A model generated the notes under the pieces. That model did no database searches, was not told the origin of the DNA, and saw only the letters and a list, made by a program, of their open reading frames with translations. 64,000 nt of DNA. Source: Lentzea californiensis. GTDB lineage: Bacteria; Actinomycetota; Actinomycetes; Mycobacteriales; Pseudonocardiaceae. Below are positions 1 to 7,681 of the stretch, one piece after another (within the stretch, counting starts at the first letter, position 1; every line of letters begins with the position of its first letter). The stretch spans positions 558,001 to 622,000 of the forward strand of contig NZ_JANBBE010000001.1 in the NCBI RefSeq assembly GCF_024648825.1. The letters are read 5' to 3'. The position numbers were made by a program, and so were the translations under genes.

Positions 1-237
1 TTCCCCTGCATCGCTCTGACCATCGCGCACGGCAGCGAGGTAGTCACGGGGCCATCCCAACGCTTCCGATACGGCCGCCAATGTGCGCGGCTTTGCGTTG
101 GGAGACTTGGCTTTCTGAAGCAGCCGAAGACCGGCGACACTCACGCCGGAACGCTCAGCAACCTGCACCTGCATCAGGCCGAGTTCGCTCATACGGGTGT
201 TGATGGCGGCCGCAACCGCTTCCCAGTCCTTCTGCAC
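1..237 (-). CDS. XRE-family helix-turn-helix regulator (C-terminus cut by the window edge)
   Basis: Seventy-nine codons are visible from a GTG start at 237, preceded on its strand by GGAGG five bases upstream. The N-terminal part has a clear helix-turn-helix: residues about 16-45 read as QVQVAERSGVSVAGLRLLQK, followed by a typical last helix with the WPRDYL sequence. It is transcribed divergently from the long element operon that starts at 398, so it most likely acts as the transfer or copy-control repressor of the element (KorSA-like role, inferred). The gene continues beyond base 1. Confidence 0.75.
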   Translation of the reverse strand, partial: MQKDWEAVAAAINTRMSELGLMQVQVAERSGVSVAGLRLLQKAKSPNAKPRTLAAVSEALGWPRDYLAAVRDGQSDAGE

Positions 238-247
238 AAGGCCTCCA

Positions 248-365
248 TTAGCGCTCTCACCAGCGATAACTCTAGCGGCTGACGCCGCGTTTCCACAGAT
301 CACCATCGCTCGTCACCCGTTTGGACGTAGACACAACGCGCACTGATAGCGCTATTGTTAGCGCC
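248..365. promoter_or_regulatory. Divergent promoter region with repeated TTAGCGC/ATAGCGCTAT operator-like sites
   Basis: Between the divergent XRE gene and the operon at 398 lie TTAGCGC at 248-254, a perfect 10-bp palindrome ATAGCGCTAT at 346-355 and TTAGCGC again at 358-364. A possible rightward promoter is TTGGAC (321-326) with TGATAG 17 bp further (344-349), so the palindrome overlaps the presumed -10. This would suit binding of the adjacent XRE protein. The promoter and binding assignments are inference. Confidence 0.45.
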
Positions 366-397
366 ATCAAGCGCCACTACGAGAGGATCGGATTTCG

Positions 398-757
398 ATG
401 AACGCCCCGACTTACGCCCCGGACGGCATCACCTCCGACGCTGTGACCAGGCTTCTCAGCAAGCTTTCGAAGGAGATTGCGTCGCCGCACGCTCCGACGT
501 CGGCTCTGCTCGACGGTTCGGCGGTCGAGCGTCGGAACGCGCGGATGTTGGCTCGTGCCGCCGCGGGCGTCGTGCCGAAGTACGGCGTGACGCTGGCGCA
601 GGCGGAGCAGGAGGCGACTGCGCCGGTGCGCAAGGCGTTGGTGGCAACGGTCCCGGCGCCGGTCTATGGCAAGCGCAAGAGCAACGGACGCCGCGCAGCC
701 CGCAACGCGATTCGCGCGCAGGTCGTCGGCCGCGTCGCCCGGACGGAGGCAGCCTGA
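398..757 (+). CDS. Hypothetical protein, first gene of the element operon
   Basis: A 119-residue, basic protein with no family I recognise. The ATG at 398 lies about 10 bases after a GAGAGGA ribosome-binding site. The C-terminal third is rich in Arg and Lys (around residues 90-119), suggesting nucleic-acid contact, but no motif is diagnostic. Its stop overlaps the start of the next gene (TGATG), so the two are probably translationally coupled. As the first gene after the divergent regulator it would be expressed early in this operon. Confidence 0.6.
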   Translation: MNAPTYAPDGITSDAVTRLLSKLSKEIASPHAPTSALLDGSAVERRNARMLARAAAGVVPKYGVTLAQAEQEATAPVRKALVATVPAPVYGKRKSNGRRAARNAIRAQVVGRVARTEAA

Positions 758-1212
758 TGGGCACCGCAGCGGTGACGTTCGCGGTAGTGCTGCCTGCTTT
801 GCTGGTGGCGCACAACCTGGCCGATCACTGGGTCCAGACCGAGCACCAGGCCGCCTCGAAGAGCCAACGTGGAAAGGCCGGGCATCGCGCCTGTGCGGCG
901 CATGTCGCCTCCTACACAGCGGTGACTGCAACGGTGGTGGCGGTGCTGTGGGTGGTGTTCGGCCTTTCCATCAGCCCGGTGGGGTTCGTTGTTGGGCAGC
1001 TGGTGTCCGCTCTCACCCATTACTGGGCTGACCGACGCTCCACGCTCGCGTGGTTGGCCGCCCTGACCGGCCATAAGCCGCTCTACGCACTGGGCGCGCC
1101 TCGCGCGGGCCGCGATGACAACCCCAGCTTGGGTACGGGCGCGTACGCGCTTGACCAGTCGTGGCACTGGTCGTGGTTGCTGGCGGCGGCGCTGCTAACG
1201 GCGGTGTTGTAG
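757..1212 (+). CDS. DUF3307-like small membrane protein
   Basis: The 151-residue product starts at the ATG overlapping the previous stop, with GGACGGAGG just upstream. It shows an early hydrophobic segment (about residues 1-20), a HNLADHWVQT motif and two or three further hydrophobic stretches (about 45-85 and 135-150). The motif and layout match phage and plasmid DUF3307 proteins, whose function is not established. It belongs to the chain of overlapping genes from 398 to 2430 and is probably in the cytoplasmic membrane. Confidence 0.6.
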   Translation: MGTAAVTFAVVLPALLVAHNLADHWVQTEHQAASKSQRGKAGHRACAAHVASYTAVTATVVAVLWVVFGLSISPVGFVVGQLVSALTHYWADRRSTLAWLAALTGHKPLYALGAPRAGRDDNPSLGTGAYALDQSWHWSWLLAAALLTAVL

Positions 1213-1214
1213 CG

Positions 1215-1652
1215 ATGGGCGGCCGTCAGTACCCGTGGGTGCTCGCCACGGTGCCCTGGTCAGGCGCTCAGCAGTACACGCGCGGCATTCATGACGGCTT
1301 GCCGCTGCTCTCACACGGCTGTGCCCCGCGCGACGTGCTGGCCACCCGCCGGCAACTGCGGACGCTGGGCCTGCGACCGGGCGGGCAAGACCCGGTGGCG
1401 GTGCTCTACGGGCGGCACAACGCCTCCAAAGCCACGTGGTTCGCCAGCCTCTACCTCATCTCCCGCGCACTGCCGGTGCGGCCGATGACGCCCGCGAAAT
1501 GGACCGCGCTGGCCAAAGCGAATCTCGCCCGCCGTATCTGCCGCACCTGCGGCAAAGACCCGCTGTACGTCCTGCCGACCAGCACCCGGCAGTGCTGGCC
1601 CTGCTTCGAGCTCACCCACACCGACACCGACGACATGACGGAGGCAGCATGA
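1215..1652 (+). CDS. RRQRL-motif-like zinc-binding protein
   Basis: The ATG at 1215 follows the previous stop by two bases and gives 145 residues. The protein contains TRRQLRTLGLRPGG in the first half and a C-terminal Cys pair set, CRTCG followed by CWPC, typical of a small zinc ribbon. This combination is what annotators call RRQRL-motif zinc-binding proteins, common in Streptomyces integrative elements near traB; I recognise it by pattern only. The role is unknown. Its stop overlaps the next start (ATGA). Confidence 0.6.
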   Translation: MGGRQYPWVLATVPWSGAQQYTRGIHDGLPLLSHGCAPRDVLATRRQLRTLGLRPGGQDPVAVLYGRHNASKATWFASLYLISRALPVRPMTPAKWTALAKANLARRICRTCGKDPLYVLPTSTRQCWPCFELTHTDTDDMTEAA

Positions 1653-2059
1653 CGAACACGAGCCGGGTCCGCCTGTACTCGTTCAGCTTCAAGCACCACC
1701 AGCCGCCGGCCGATGCCGACTTCGTCGTGGACACGCGGCGGTTCATGCCCACCCCGGCGGACCTCGACCAGGTGCTGACCGGTTTGGACGGTCGTGACCG
1801 TGAGGTCATCGACTACGTGCGGACCCAGTACCCGGTGGTCGAGGACGTGGTGACCTGGCTGGTCAACCTCGTCACCGACTTCGTCGACAAGCAGATCGAC
1901 TGCACGATCGCGGTCGGGTGCAACCACGGCATCCACCGCTCCGTCGCGCTGGTCAGTCTCCTGCGGGCGGTGCTGCCCGCCTACGCGGTCGACGACGTCG
2001 ACGCACGACACCTGCGGCTGGAGCCCTGGCACCTGCATCCCAAGCCAAAGGACGCCTGA
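1649..2059 (+). CDS. Stand-alone RapZ C-terminal-like domain protein
   Basis: The 136-residue protein matches the C-terminal half of RapZ/YvcJ. It begins with a SFSFKHH stretch and DADFVVDTRRF, and carries GCNHGIHRSVALVSLL near the end, which corresponds to the conserved G-C-x2-G-x-HRSV loop. The N-terminal P-loop ATPase domain of RapZ is absent. In enterobacteria the RapZ C-terminal domain binds small RNAs; whether this version does is unknown. It overlaps both neighbours by 4 bases or fewer and so is part of the coupled operon. Confidence 0.7.
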   Translation: MTNTSRVRLYSFSFKHHQPPADADFVVDTRRFMPTPADLDQVLTGLDGRDREVIDYVRTQYPVVEDVVTWLVNLVTDFVDKQIDCTIAVGCNHGIHRSVALVSLLRAVLPAYAVDDVDARHLRLEPWHLHPKPKDA

Positions 2060-2430
2060 TGGCCAAGCTGCTGTTCGACCCGGGCTGTGTGTTCTGCCAG
2101 CGTGTGGTGGCCGGTGAGTACGACGACAGCGACCGCGACGCGGTGATCTTCTCGCCACGTCACCCGGTCACGCCGGGACACATGCTGATCGTGCCCCGCC
2201 TGCACGTCACCGACGCCGCCGACGACCCCGACATCACCGCGGCGGCGATGCGCCTCGCGGCCGTGTACGCGGTCCGGTCCGGAGCGGACTTCAACCTCAT
2301 CACCAGCCGCGGCACGCTCGCCACGCAGACGGTGTTCCACCTGCACATCCACTTCGTACCCCGGCACGAGAACGACGGTCTAACGCTGCCCTGGACCGGA
2401 CAGAAGAAGCCCGGCACACCGCACTCCTAG
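2059..2430 (+). CDS. HIT-family nucleotide-binding protein
   Basis: The 123-residue protein opens with a CVFCQRVVAGE stretch and ends with HLHIHFVPR, the histidine-triad catalytic signature. The intervening PGHMLIVPRLH is the usual HIT core strand. HIT proteins hydrolyse or transfer nucleotides from AMP-linked or dinucleotide substrates; the substrate here is unknown. It is the last gene of the overlapping block begun at 398, with about 100 bp before the next gene. A nucleotide hydrolase beside a RapZ-like domain in a mobile element is unusual. Confidence 0.8.
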   Translation: MAKLLFDPGCVFCQRVVAGEYDDSDRDAVIFSPRHPVTPGHMLIVPRLHVTDAADDPDITAAAMRLAAVYAVRSGADFNLITSRGTLATQTVFHLHIHFVPRHENDGLTLPWTGQKKPGTPHS

Positions 2431-2528
2431 CTTCGCCCGGACCGGCGGGACCCCCGCCAAGAAGTCACCGCCGGTCCGGGTTCCTACAGACCCACCATCC
2501 GATCTTGCAACCGGAAAGGGGCACCACA

Positions 2529-2795
2529 GTGTCCACCACGATCACCGCCCCGTCTGCGGGCACCGAACCCACCATCTGCGAACTGCTGGCCACCTGGCAC
2601 GAGGCCAACCCGCCGATGGGCGCCCCAGACCTGGAGGTCGCCGCCTGGTTCGAACAGGGTGTGCGCCTGCTCAAGCCGATCACCAGCGACCCGGCGCACC
2701 CGCAGCACATCACCGCGTGCGAGATGGCCGCCGAGTACTCCCACGACGCCCTGGCCATGCACGAGTCCGCCCGTTCGAAGGGAGCGACGCGGTGA
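2529..2795 (+). CDS. Hypothetical protein
   Basis: I chose the GTG at 2529 because GGAAAGGGG lies just upstream; a TTG at 2505 is also possible. The 88-residue acidic protein has no signal peptide or membrane segment and no family I recognise. Its stop overlaps the next start (GTGA), so it opens the second overlapping block that runs through traB. A role in transfer is suggested by position only. Confidence 0.5.
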   Translation: MSTTITAPSAGTEPTICELLATWHEANPPMGAPDLEVAAWFEQGVRLLKPITSDPAHPQHITACEMAAEYSHDALAMHESARSKGATR

Positions 2796-3079
2796 CCGAC
2801 GAGTCGACGTTCCTCCTCCTGCTGCTGGCTTCCGGCGTCGCGTTCATGTTCGCGGTGCTGCTGTGGAAGCTGCTGATCACCACGGTCGGCATCGCCACCA
2901 CCCAATGGGCCGTGGTCACCGGCCTACCGGACCACCCGGCGCTGCACGCGATCACGTTCGCGGTCCCAGCGCTGCTGGCCGCGTTCACCCTCCTGTACCT
3001 GCCTCGCATCGCCGCCCGTGGTGCTGCCCGCCCCACCGTCCGTTCGACCCGCGTCCTCCTGAAGGGAGCCCACCGATGA
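2792..3079 (+). CDS. Small two-helix membrane protein
   Basis: The 95-residue product starts at a GTG overlapping the preceding stop. It has two strong hydrophobic stretches, about residues 5-30 and 50-72, and a basic C-terminal tail. Small membrane proteins between the regulator and traB are typical Spd (plasmid spread) proteins of actinomycete conjugation systems; the assignment here rests on position and topology. Its stop overlaps the next start by the ATGA arrangement. Confidence 0.5.
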   Translation: MTDESTFLLLLLASGVAFMFAVLLWKLLITTVGIATTQWAVVTGLPDHPALHAITFAVPALLAAFTLLYLPRIAARGAARPTVRSTRVLLKGAHR

Positions 3080-3960
3080 CCAGCGCCTACCCGACCAGCC
3101 TCGACCAGCTCACCGACCGCGTGCGCAGCATGGCCATCGACCTCGGGGCTTGGCCGTCACTACGGCAGATCAGGCAGCAGTGCAACGTGGGCCACCCCAA
3201 GGCCGCAGGCGCCCTGGCCGCCCTGAAGTCCTCCGGCTTCGACCCCGCCGACCCGAACGGCGAGACCACGCCGGTTCCGGCCACGCCCCGTCGGTTGCAG
3301 GTCGTCTCCACTAAGGACACGCCCGACACCGGCAACCACCAGGCGGACACCGACCGGTCCCCCGTAACGTCCACAAGCGACTCCATCCCCGCCGCGAGCG
3401 AGGCTGTCAACGAGGTCACCCCCGTTGCAGAACCGCTAACGACCACGGAGACCACGCCCGATGTCACGTCCCCTCGTGACGCAAGCGTCCAGGACGCATC
3501 TGTCACGGCCGCGCCAGCGACGTCGGGCCGGTGGCGCAATGTGCCGCTGTACTTGATTGCGCTGGGTGCGTTCGTGGCCATCTGGGGTGGCTGGGTGGGC
3601 CTGGGTGAACTCACCGGTTTTGGCCCGGTCGCGCCGCTGCCCGGTATCGCCGACAACTGGACCATCAACACGGCGATCACGCTGCCGCTGGGCATGGAGG
3701 CTTACGCCGCGTTCGCCATGCGGGTCTGGCTCGACCACACCAAGCCCGCACGGGCACGGCGGTTCGCGATGTGGTCCACGTTCGCCGCGCTGCTGCTGGG
3801 CATGAGCGGTCAGGTGGCCTACCACCTGATGAAGGCCGCCGGGATGACCGCTGCGCCGTGGCAGATCACCACGTTCGTGTCCTGCCTGCCCGTGCTGGTT
3901 CTCGGTGGCGCGGCTGCTCTGGTCCACCTGTCCCACGACACGTCTGAGGTGCAGCGATGA
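3076..3960 (+). CDS. Spread-like membrane protein with N-terminal winged-helix region and DUF2637-like membrane domain
   Basis: The 294-residue protein has an N-terminal segment (about 1-60) resembling a small DNA-binding winged helix, a long Thr/Pro-rich linker, and four transmembrane helices at about 155-180, 197-220, 231-253 and 262-285. This resembles SpdB/DUF2637 proteins encoded beside traB in Streptomyces elements, which aid intramycelial spread. The gene overlaps traB by four bases. Two copies of the polar motif GGGGACGTGAC (reverse strand) lie inside it and across the traB start. The function is inferred from context and topology. Confidence 0.55.
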   Translation: MTSAYPTSLDQLTDRVRSMAIDLGAWPSLRQIRQQCNVGHPKAAGALAALKSSGFDPADPNGETTPVPATPRRLQVVSTKDTPDTGNHQADTDRSPVTSTSDSIPAASEAVNEVTPVAEPLTTTETTPDVTSPRDASVQDASVTAAPATSGRWRNVPLYLIALGAFVAIWGGWVGLGELTGFGPVAPLPGIADNWTINTAITLPLGMEAYAAFAMRVWLDHTKPARARRFAMWSTFAALLLGMSGQVAYHLMKAAGMTAAPWQITTFVSCLPVLVLGGAAALVHLSHDTSEVQR

Positions 3961-6215
3961 CTGTCACGTCCCCGACCGGCGCGACCGGTCCCGACGACCA
4001 GCCGGACGCGACGGTCTACGACCTGCATACCCGCCGCGCACCCGGCACCGCCGACCAGCCCGCCGGCGGTGGGATCGAGCCCAAGGTGTTCGAGGGCGAG
4101 ATCGTGTCCGAGCAGGACAGTGCCGCGCTCGATCAGCGCCTTGCCTCTCAGCGGGCGATCGCGGTGAGCAAGGCCGTGGTGCGCGTGGTGCGGACCGGGG
4201 CCACGCACGAGCGGACCCGTAGCGCCGGACGCGCGGTCGTGCGCACCGCCGGGTACGCCGTGGCCGGGTCGCGCATCCGCCGTGCGGAGCGTCGTGCGCG
4301 GCGCAAGCACACCGAACTGGAACAGGCCATCACCACGTTGCGCGTCAACGGCAAGAGCGCCGACGACTTCCGTGTCCTGCGTGAGCTGGAGGACACGCTC
4401 GAACGCCGGCGCAACGGTGCCGCCGAACGTGCCCGTGTGCGGCGTATCGAGATCCTGCGGTGGTCCGGCGGTGTCGTGGTCGTGCTCGCGTCCGGCCACG
4501 TGCTGCTGCTGGGCTACGCCGCGGTGCAGGCCGTGGTGGGTGCGGGGTCGCTGACCGACCGGTGGCACGACGTCACCGGCTTCTGGTCCACCGTGGTGGA
4601 CGTGTCCCCGGCAGGTAGCTACTGGCCGGCGTGGGCCGCTGCCGGTGCGCTGGTGTGGGCGGCACGGGTGATCCCAGTCGGTCGCGAGCGGGGCACGCTG
4701 CCGATGTGGGCCGTGGACGCCGACGCCGTGCCCGCGGACGGGCGCAACATCATCCCGGACGAGTCCGCCGTGCTGACCGCGATGCGGCACCTGTCCGGCC
4801 TGCCTGCGCTCAAGGAAGCGTTCAAGAAGGGCTGGGGCCACAGCATCGCCCCGACGTGGGTGCAGGTCCCGCAGCGCGACGGCAAGGGCTGGCGGATGCA
4901 GCTCGTGCTGCCGCTCGGGGTGCCGGTGGAGGAGATCGTCAAACGCAAGACCGTGTTCGCGCACAACCTCGTGCGCCTGCCGGTCGAGGTGTGGCCGTCC
5001 GAACCCAAGGGACAGCCCGGCGTGCTGGACCTGTGGGTGGCCGACCCTGGCGCTCTGTCGGGGCCGGTCGACCCGTGGCCGTTGCTGGAGGGCGACGGGC
5101 CTGCGGATTACTTCACCGGTATCCCGGTCGGGATCAACATCCGTGGTGAAGTCGTTGTGGCGCAACTGTTTCAGAAGAACTACGTTGCCGCCGGCGAGAT
5201 GGGCTCGGGTAAGTCGAGCATGTACATCACGCTCGTATCCGGGGCGATCCTGGACCCGCTGGTCGAGGTGGACGTGTTCGTGCTCGCGGAGAACGCCGAC
5301 TACGACCCGATGAAGCCGCGGCTGCGGACCCTGCGCACCGGGGCCGACGACGACACGGTCAAGGCTTGCCTGGACACCCTCCACGCCCTGTACGCGGACC
5401 TGGACGTCCGGGGCAAGGCGCTCAAGGAACACGGTGCGCGGGCGGTGTCGCGCAAGCTCGCGGAGAAGGACGTCCGTCTGCGTCCACGGGTGATCGTGAT
5501 CGATGAGTGTCAGGCGCTGTTCATGCACAAGGAGTACGGGGAGGAAGCGGCTGACGTGGTCGCCAAGCTCGTGTTCGCCGCGCGCAAGTACGCGATCACG
5601 GTCATGTTCGCCACGCCGGAGGCCTCTACGGCGTCGCTGCCGCGCAAGGTCACCGCGGTGACCTCGTGCAAGGCCTGTTTCGCCATCGGTGACCAGCAGT
5701 CCAACGACGCTGTGCTGGGTACCGGCTCGTACAAGGCGGGGATCTCCGCGGTCAGCCTGGAGGCCGCGACCTCCGAAGGCCCCGGTGACGTGGGTACGGC
5801 GATGGTGCGCGGCATCATGGCCAAGCCCGGTCTGCTGCGCAGCTTCTATCTGACCAGCGACGAGGTTGCCGAGGTCACCGACCGCGCGATGCACCTGCGT
5901 GCCGGTCACGTCCCCCCGGCGACCAGCGACGACGAGGAAGAGTCGTCCGAAGTGGACTTCCTGCTCGACCTCGTCCGCGTGCTGGGCGATGAGCAGAAGA
6001 TCCGCACGGCCGTCGCGTTGCGGGCCCTGATCGACCTCAACACCGGTCACTACGGCGACTGGACCAGCAAGACCTTCGCCGCAGCGCTGCGTGAGGCCCA
6101 GGTCCCGATCCGCAAGAGCGACGGAGACAGCCTCGTGCGGGCCGACGACGTCACCGAAGCAATCACTCTGCGTGAGATCGAGCAGAGTGCCGAAGACGAG
6201 GCCGGAGAGGCTTAG
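3957..6215 (+). CDS. traB: FtsK/SpoIIIE-type DNA translocase, TraB-like conjugation protein
   Basis: The 752-residue protein has an N-terminal cytoplasmic region, two membrane segments near residues 165-195 and 222-240, and a C-terminal motor domain. The Walker A motif GEMGSGKS is at about 413-420 and the Walker B VIVIDECQ at about 511-518. In actinomycetes a single TraB hexamer moves double-stranded DNA between mycelial cells, recognising repeats in the clt locus, which commonly lies beside the gene. The start overlaps the upstream stop, placing it last in the membrane-protein operon. A repeat-rich locus begins 27 bp downstream. Confidence 0.85.
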   Translation: MTVTSPTGATGPDDQPDATVYDLHTRRAPGTADQPAGGGIEPKVFEGEIVSEQDSAALDQRLASQRAIAVSKAVVRVVRTGATHERTRSAGRAVVRTAGYAVAGSRIRRAERRARRKHTELEQAITTLRVNGKSADDFRVLRELEDTLERRRNGAAERARVRRIEILRWSGGVVVVLASGHVLLLGYAAVQAVVGAGSLTDRWHDVTGFWSTVVDVSPAGSYWPAWAAAGALVWAARVIPVGRERGTLPMWAVDADAVPADGRNIIPDESAVLTAMRHLSGLPALKEAFKKGWGHSIAPTWVQVPQRDGKGWRMQLVLPLGVPVEEIVKRKTVFAHNLVRLPVEVWPSEPKGQPGVLDLWVADPGALSGPVDPWPLLEGDGPADYFTGIPVGINIRGEVVVAQLFQKNYVAAGEMGSGKSSMYITLVSGAILDPLVEVDVFVLAENADYDPMKPRLRTLRTGADDDTVKACLDTLHALYADLDVRGKALKEHGARAVSRKLAEKDVRLRPRVIVIDECQALFMHKEYGEEAADVVAKLVFAARKYAITVMFATPEASTASLPRKVTAVTSCKACFAIGDQQSNDAVLGTGSYKAGISAVSLEAATSEGPGDVGTAMVRGIMAKPGLLRSFYLTSDEVAEVTDRAMHLRAGHVPPATSDDEEESSEVDFLLDLVRVLGDEQKIRTAVALRALIDLNTGHYGDWTSKTFAAALREAQVPIRKSDGDSLVRADDVTEAITLREIEQSAEDEAGEA

Positions 6216-6241
6216 AGCCACACTCCGCACCCCACAACCGG

Positions 6242-6420
6242 CCAGGGAAGCGGTCAGGGAACCGCCAGTGCCGCAGGGATTTTCCCCTGACCGCCTCCCT
6301 GGCCCAGTTCCCTACTCTCACCAGCGACAACAACCACCAGGGAAGATCCACAACTAGGTCCGCTTGACCAGCGAAAACCCCCGAAAACGGGGCCTCGCAT
6401 CCCTGTCGAGCGCCTCCCTG
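6242..6420. repeat. CAGGGA-repeat cluster with large inverted repeat, candidate clt/origin locus
   Basis: The hexamer CAGGGA occurs at 6243, 6255, 6274 and 6338 on the plus strand and as TCCCTG at 6296, 6400 and 6415, with near copies at 6284 and 6309. Arms at 6242-6261 and 6281-6302 form an imperfect inverted repeat of about 20 bp. A further hairpin with CCCC/GGGG arms lies at 6377-6392. The cluster sits directly downstream of traB and at the switch point of the polar 11-mer. It could be the TraB-recognised clt site, a replication origin or a regulator-binding array; which one cannot be decided here. Confidence 0.5.
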
Positions 6421-6513
6421 AATCCCACTCACCGCAGCGACACCGCACGTTGCCGCGTTGACCACGCACACCCACAGACCGTCACTAAGGGTAATCGAAT
6501 CGGAGACCGCGTC

Positions 6514-6675
6514 ATGAACGACAACACGATGCACATCGAGAAGTCGCGCTCCATCTGGAACGGCAGGTCCACCACCTTCTGCGGGCTGACGATCCCCAAG
6601 CCGGAAAAGGTCTGGTTCCCCAGCCTGTCCGGCCGCCCCACCTGCGCCGCGTGCGTGGCCAACGGCGGCAAGTGA
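6514..6675 (+). CDS. Small Cys-pair protein
   Basis: A 53-residue protein starts at the ATG at 6514 with CGGAGA upstream. It carries a lone Cys (FCGL) in the middle and CAAC near the C-terminus, so a small zinc-binding fold is possible. No family was recognised. An in-frame start further upstream at 6364 would add a low-complexity extension through the repeat locus and is less likely. It opens the gene block after the CAGGGA cluster. Confidence 0.45.
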   Translation: MNDNTMHIEKSRSIWNGRSTTFCGLTIPKPEKVWFPSLSGRPTCAACVANGGK

Positions 6676-6752
6676 CATGACCACCATCCACATGCGACTT
6701 ATCGCAACCCGCGCCTTGAACGCGAAACCCCTGCACACCAAGGGGACGTGAC

Positions 6753-7610
6753 ATGTGCAGAGCAGGCGGACGCCGCTGCAAAGGCGGGACCGGCAAAGCC
6801 ACCCAGGCCACCCGCAAGCAGCGCTCCCGCGCCAAGCAGTCCCTCCGCGATGCCAAGGCCAGCGGCGACCAGGACGCCATCCGCACCGCCACCGAACGAC
6901 TCGATGCGGCCAACGAAGCCCACAAGGCCGCCAAGGAGAACGCCATGCGTGAGCACGACAACCACGACGCCGCAGATCACGGCGGGGACGTGATCGCCCC
7001 CAAGCCCGGTCCGGTCGCCGGCGTCATGTCGGACAAGCCGCTACTGGACAACACCTGGGGTGCACCGCTCGACAAGAGCCCGGTGCACTACCACGACGAC
7101 GGCCCGATCGGGACTGCGGTCAAGTACATGGGACCCGACGCCCGCATGGACGTGGACGGCGAACCGCTGGCCAACGTCGTGGGCCGCATGGCGACCGATG
7201 TCGTGCGCCGCAAGACCACGGCGCAGCAGGGCGTGAACGACCTCAAGGAGCTGCGCGACCGGCTCCCCGAGGACAGCCGCGCCAAGCAGTGCCTCTCCAC
7301 CGCGATTCGCAACATGGACGGCCCGGACACGCCCGTCCCGCAGATGCCGCCCGGCACGCCGGAGTCGCTGCGGGAGCTGGTCGGCAAGCTGCACGCCGTC
7401 CCGATCGTCCGCCAGGAGCCCGAACGGGAGATGCAGCCTCTGCTCAAGCTCTGCGAGCGCGCCGCAGCCGGGGACGCCAACTACCTGGACGTGGAGGTCA
7501 AGCGGCTCCGCAACAAGCGCCACGAAAGCCTGGGCGACTGCGGCAAGTTCGAGATCCAGGACGCCGTGGACGACGCGGTGAAGGCTCTGCGCGAGGAAGA
7601 ACGCAAGTAG
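6753..7610 (+). CDS. Hypothetical mobile-element protein with N-terminal MCRAGGRRC motif
   Basis: The 285-residue protein begins MCRAGGRRCKGG, a Cys/Arg start I have seen on other actinomycete phage and element proteins of unknown role. A basic helical region follows (about 15-65), then an acidic linker and a C-terminal helical part. It has no recognised catalytic motif. The ATG directly follows a copy of the polar 11-mer, whose AAGGGG could also serve as ribosome-binding site. It precedes the replication module. Function unknown. Confidence 0.6.
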   Translation: MCRAGGRRCKGGTGKATQATRKQRSRAKQSLRDAKASGDQDAIRTATERLDAANEAHKAAKENAMREHDNHDAADHGGDVIAPKPGPVAGVMSDKPLLDNTWGAPLDKSPVHYHDDGPIGTAVKYMGPDARMDVDGEPLANVVGRMATDVVRRKTTAQQGVNDLKELRDRLPEDSRAKQCLSTAIRNMDGPDTPVPQMPPGTPESLRELVGKLHAVPIVRQEPEREMQPLLKLCERAAAGDANYLDVEVKRLRNKRHESLGDCGKFEIQDAVDDAVKALREEERK

Positions 7611-7681
7611 TTCAGTCCGTCCCAGGTCACGCCGGGGACGTGACCGTCTCCCGGCTTTCACTCTCGCCCAAGGAGTCCATC

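Noticed and set aside
3819-6230. An 803-codon open frame on the minus strand across traB
   Set aside because: It lies antisense to a gene with clear FtsK motifs. Its translation is Arg/His/Gly-rich without domains, a typical high-GC shadow.
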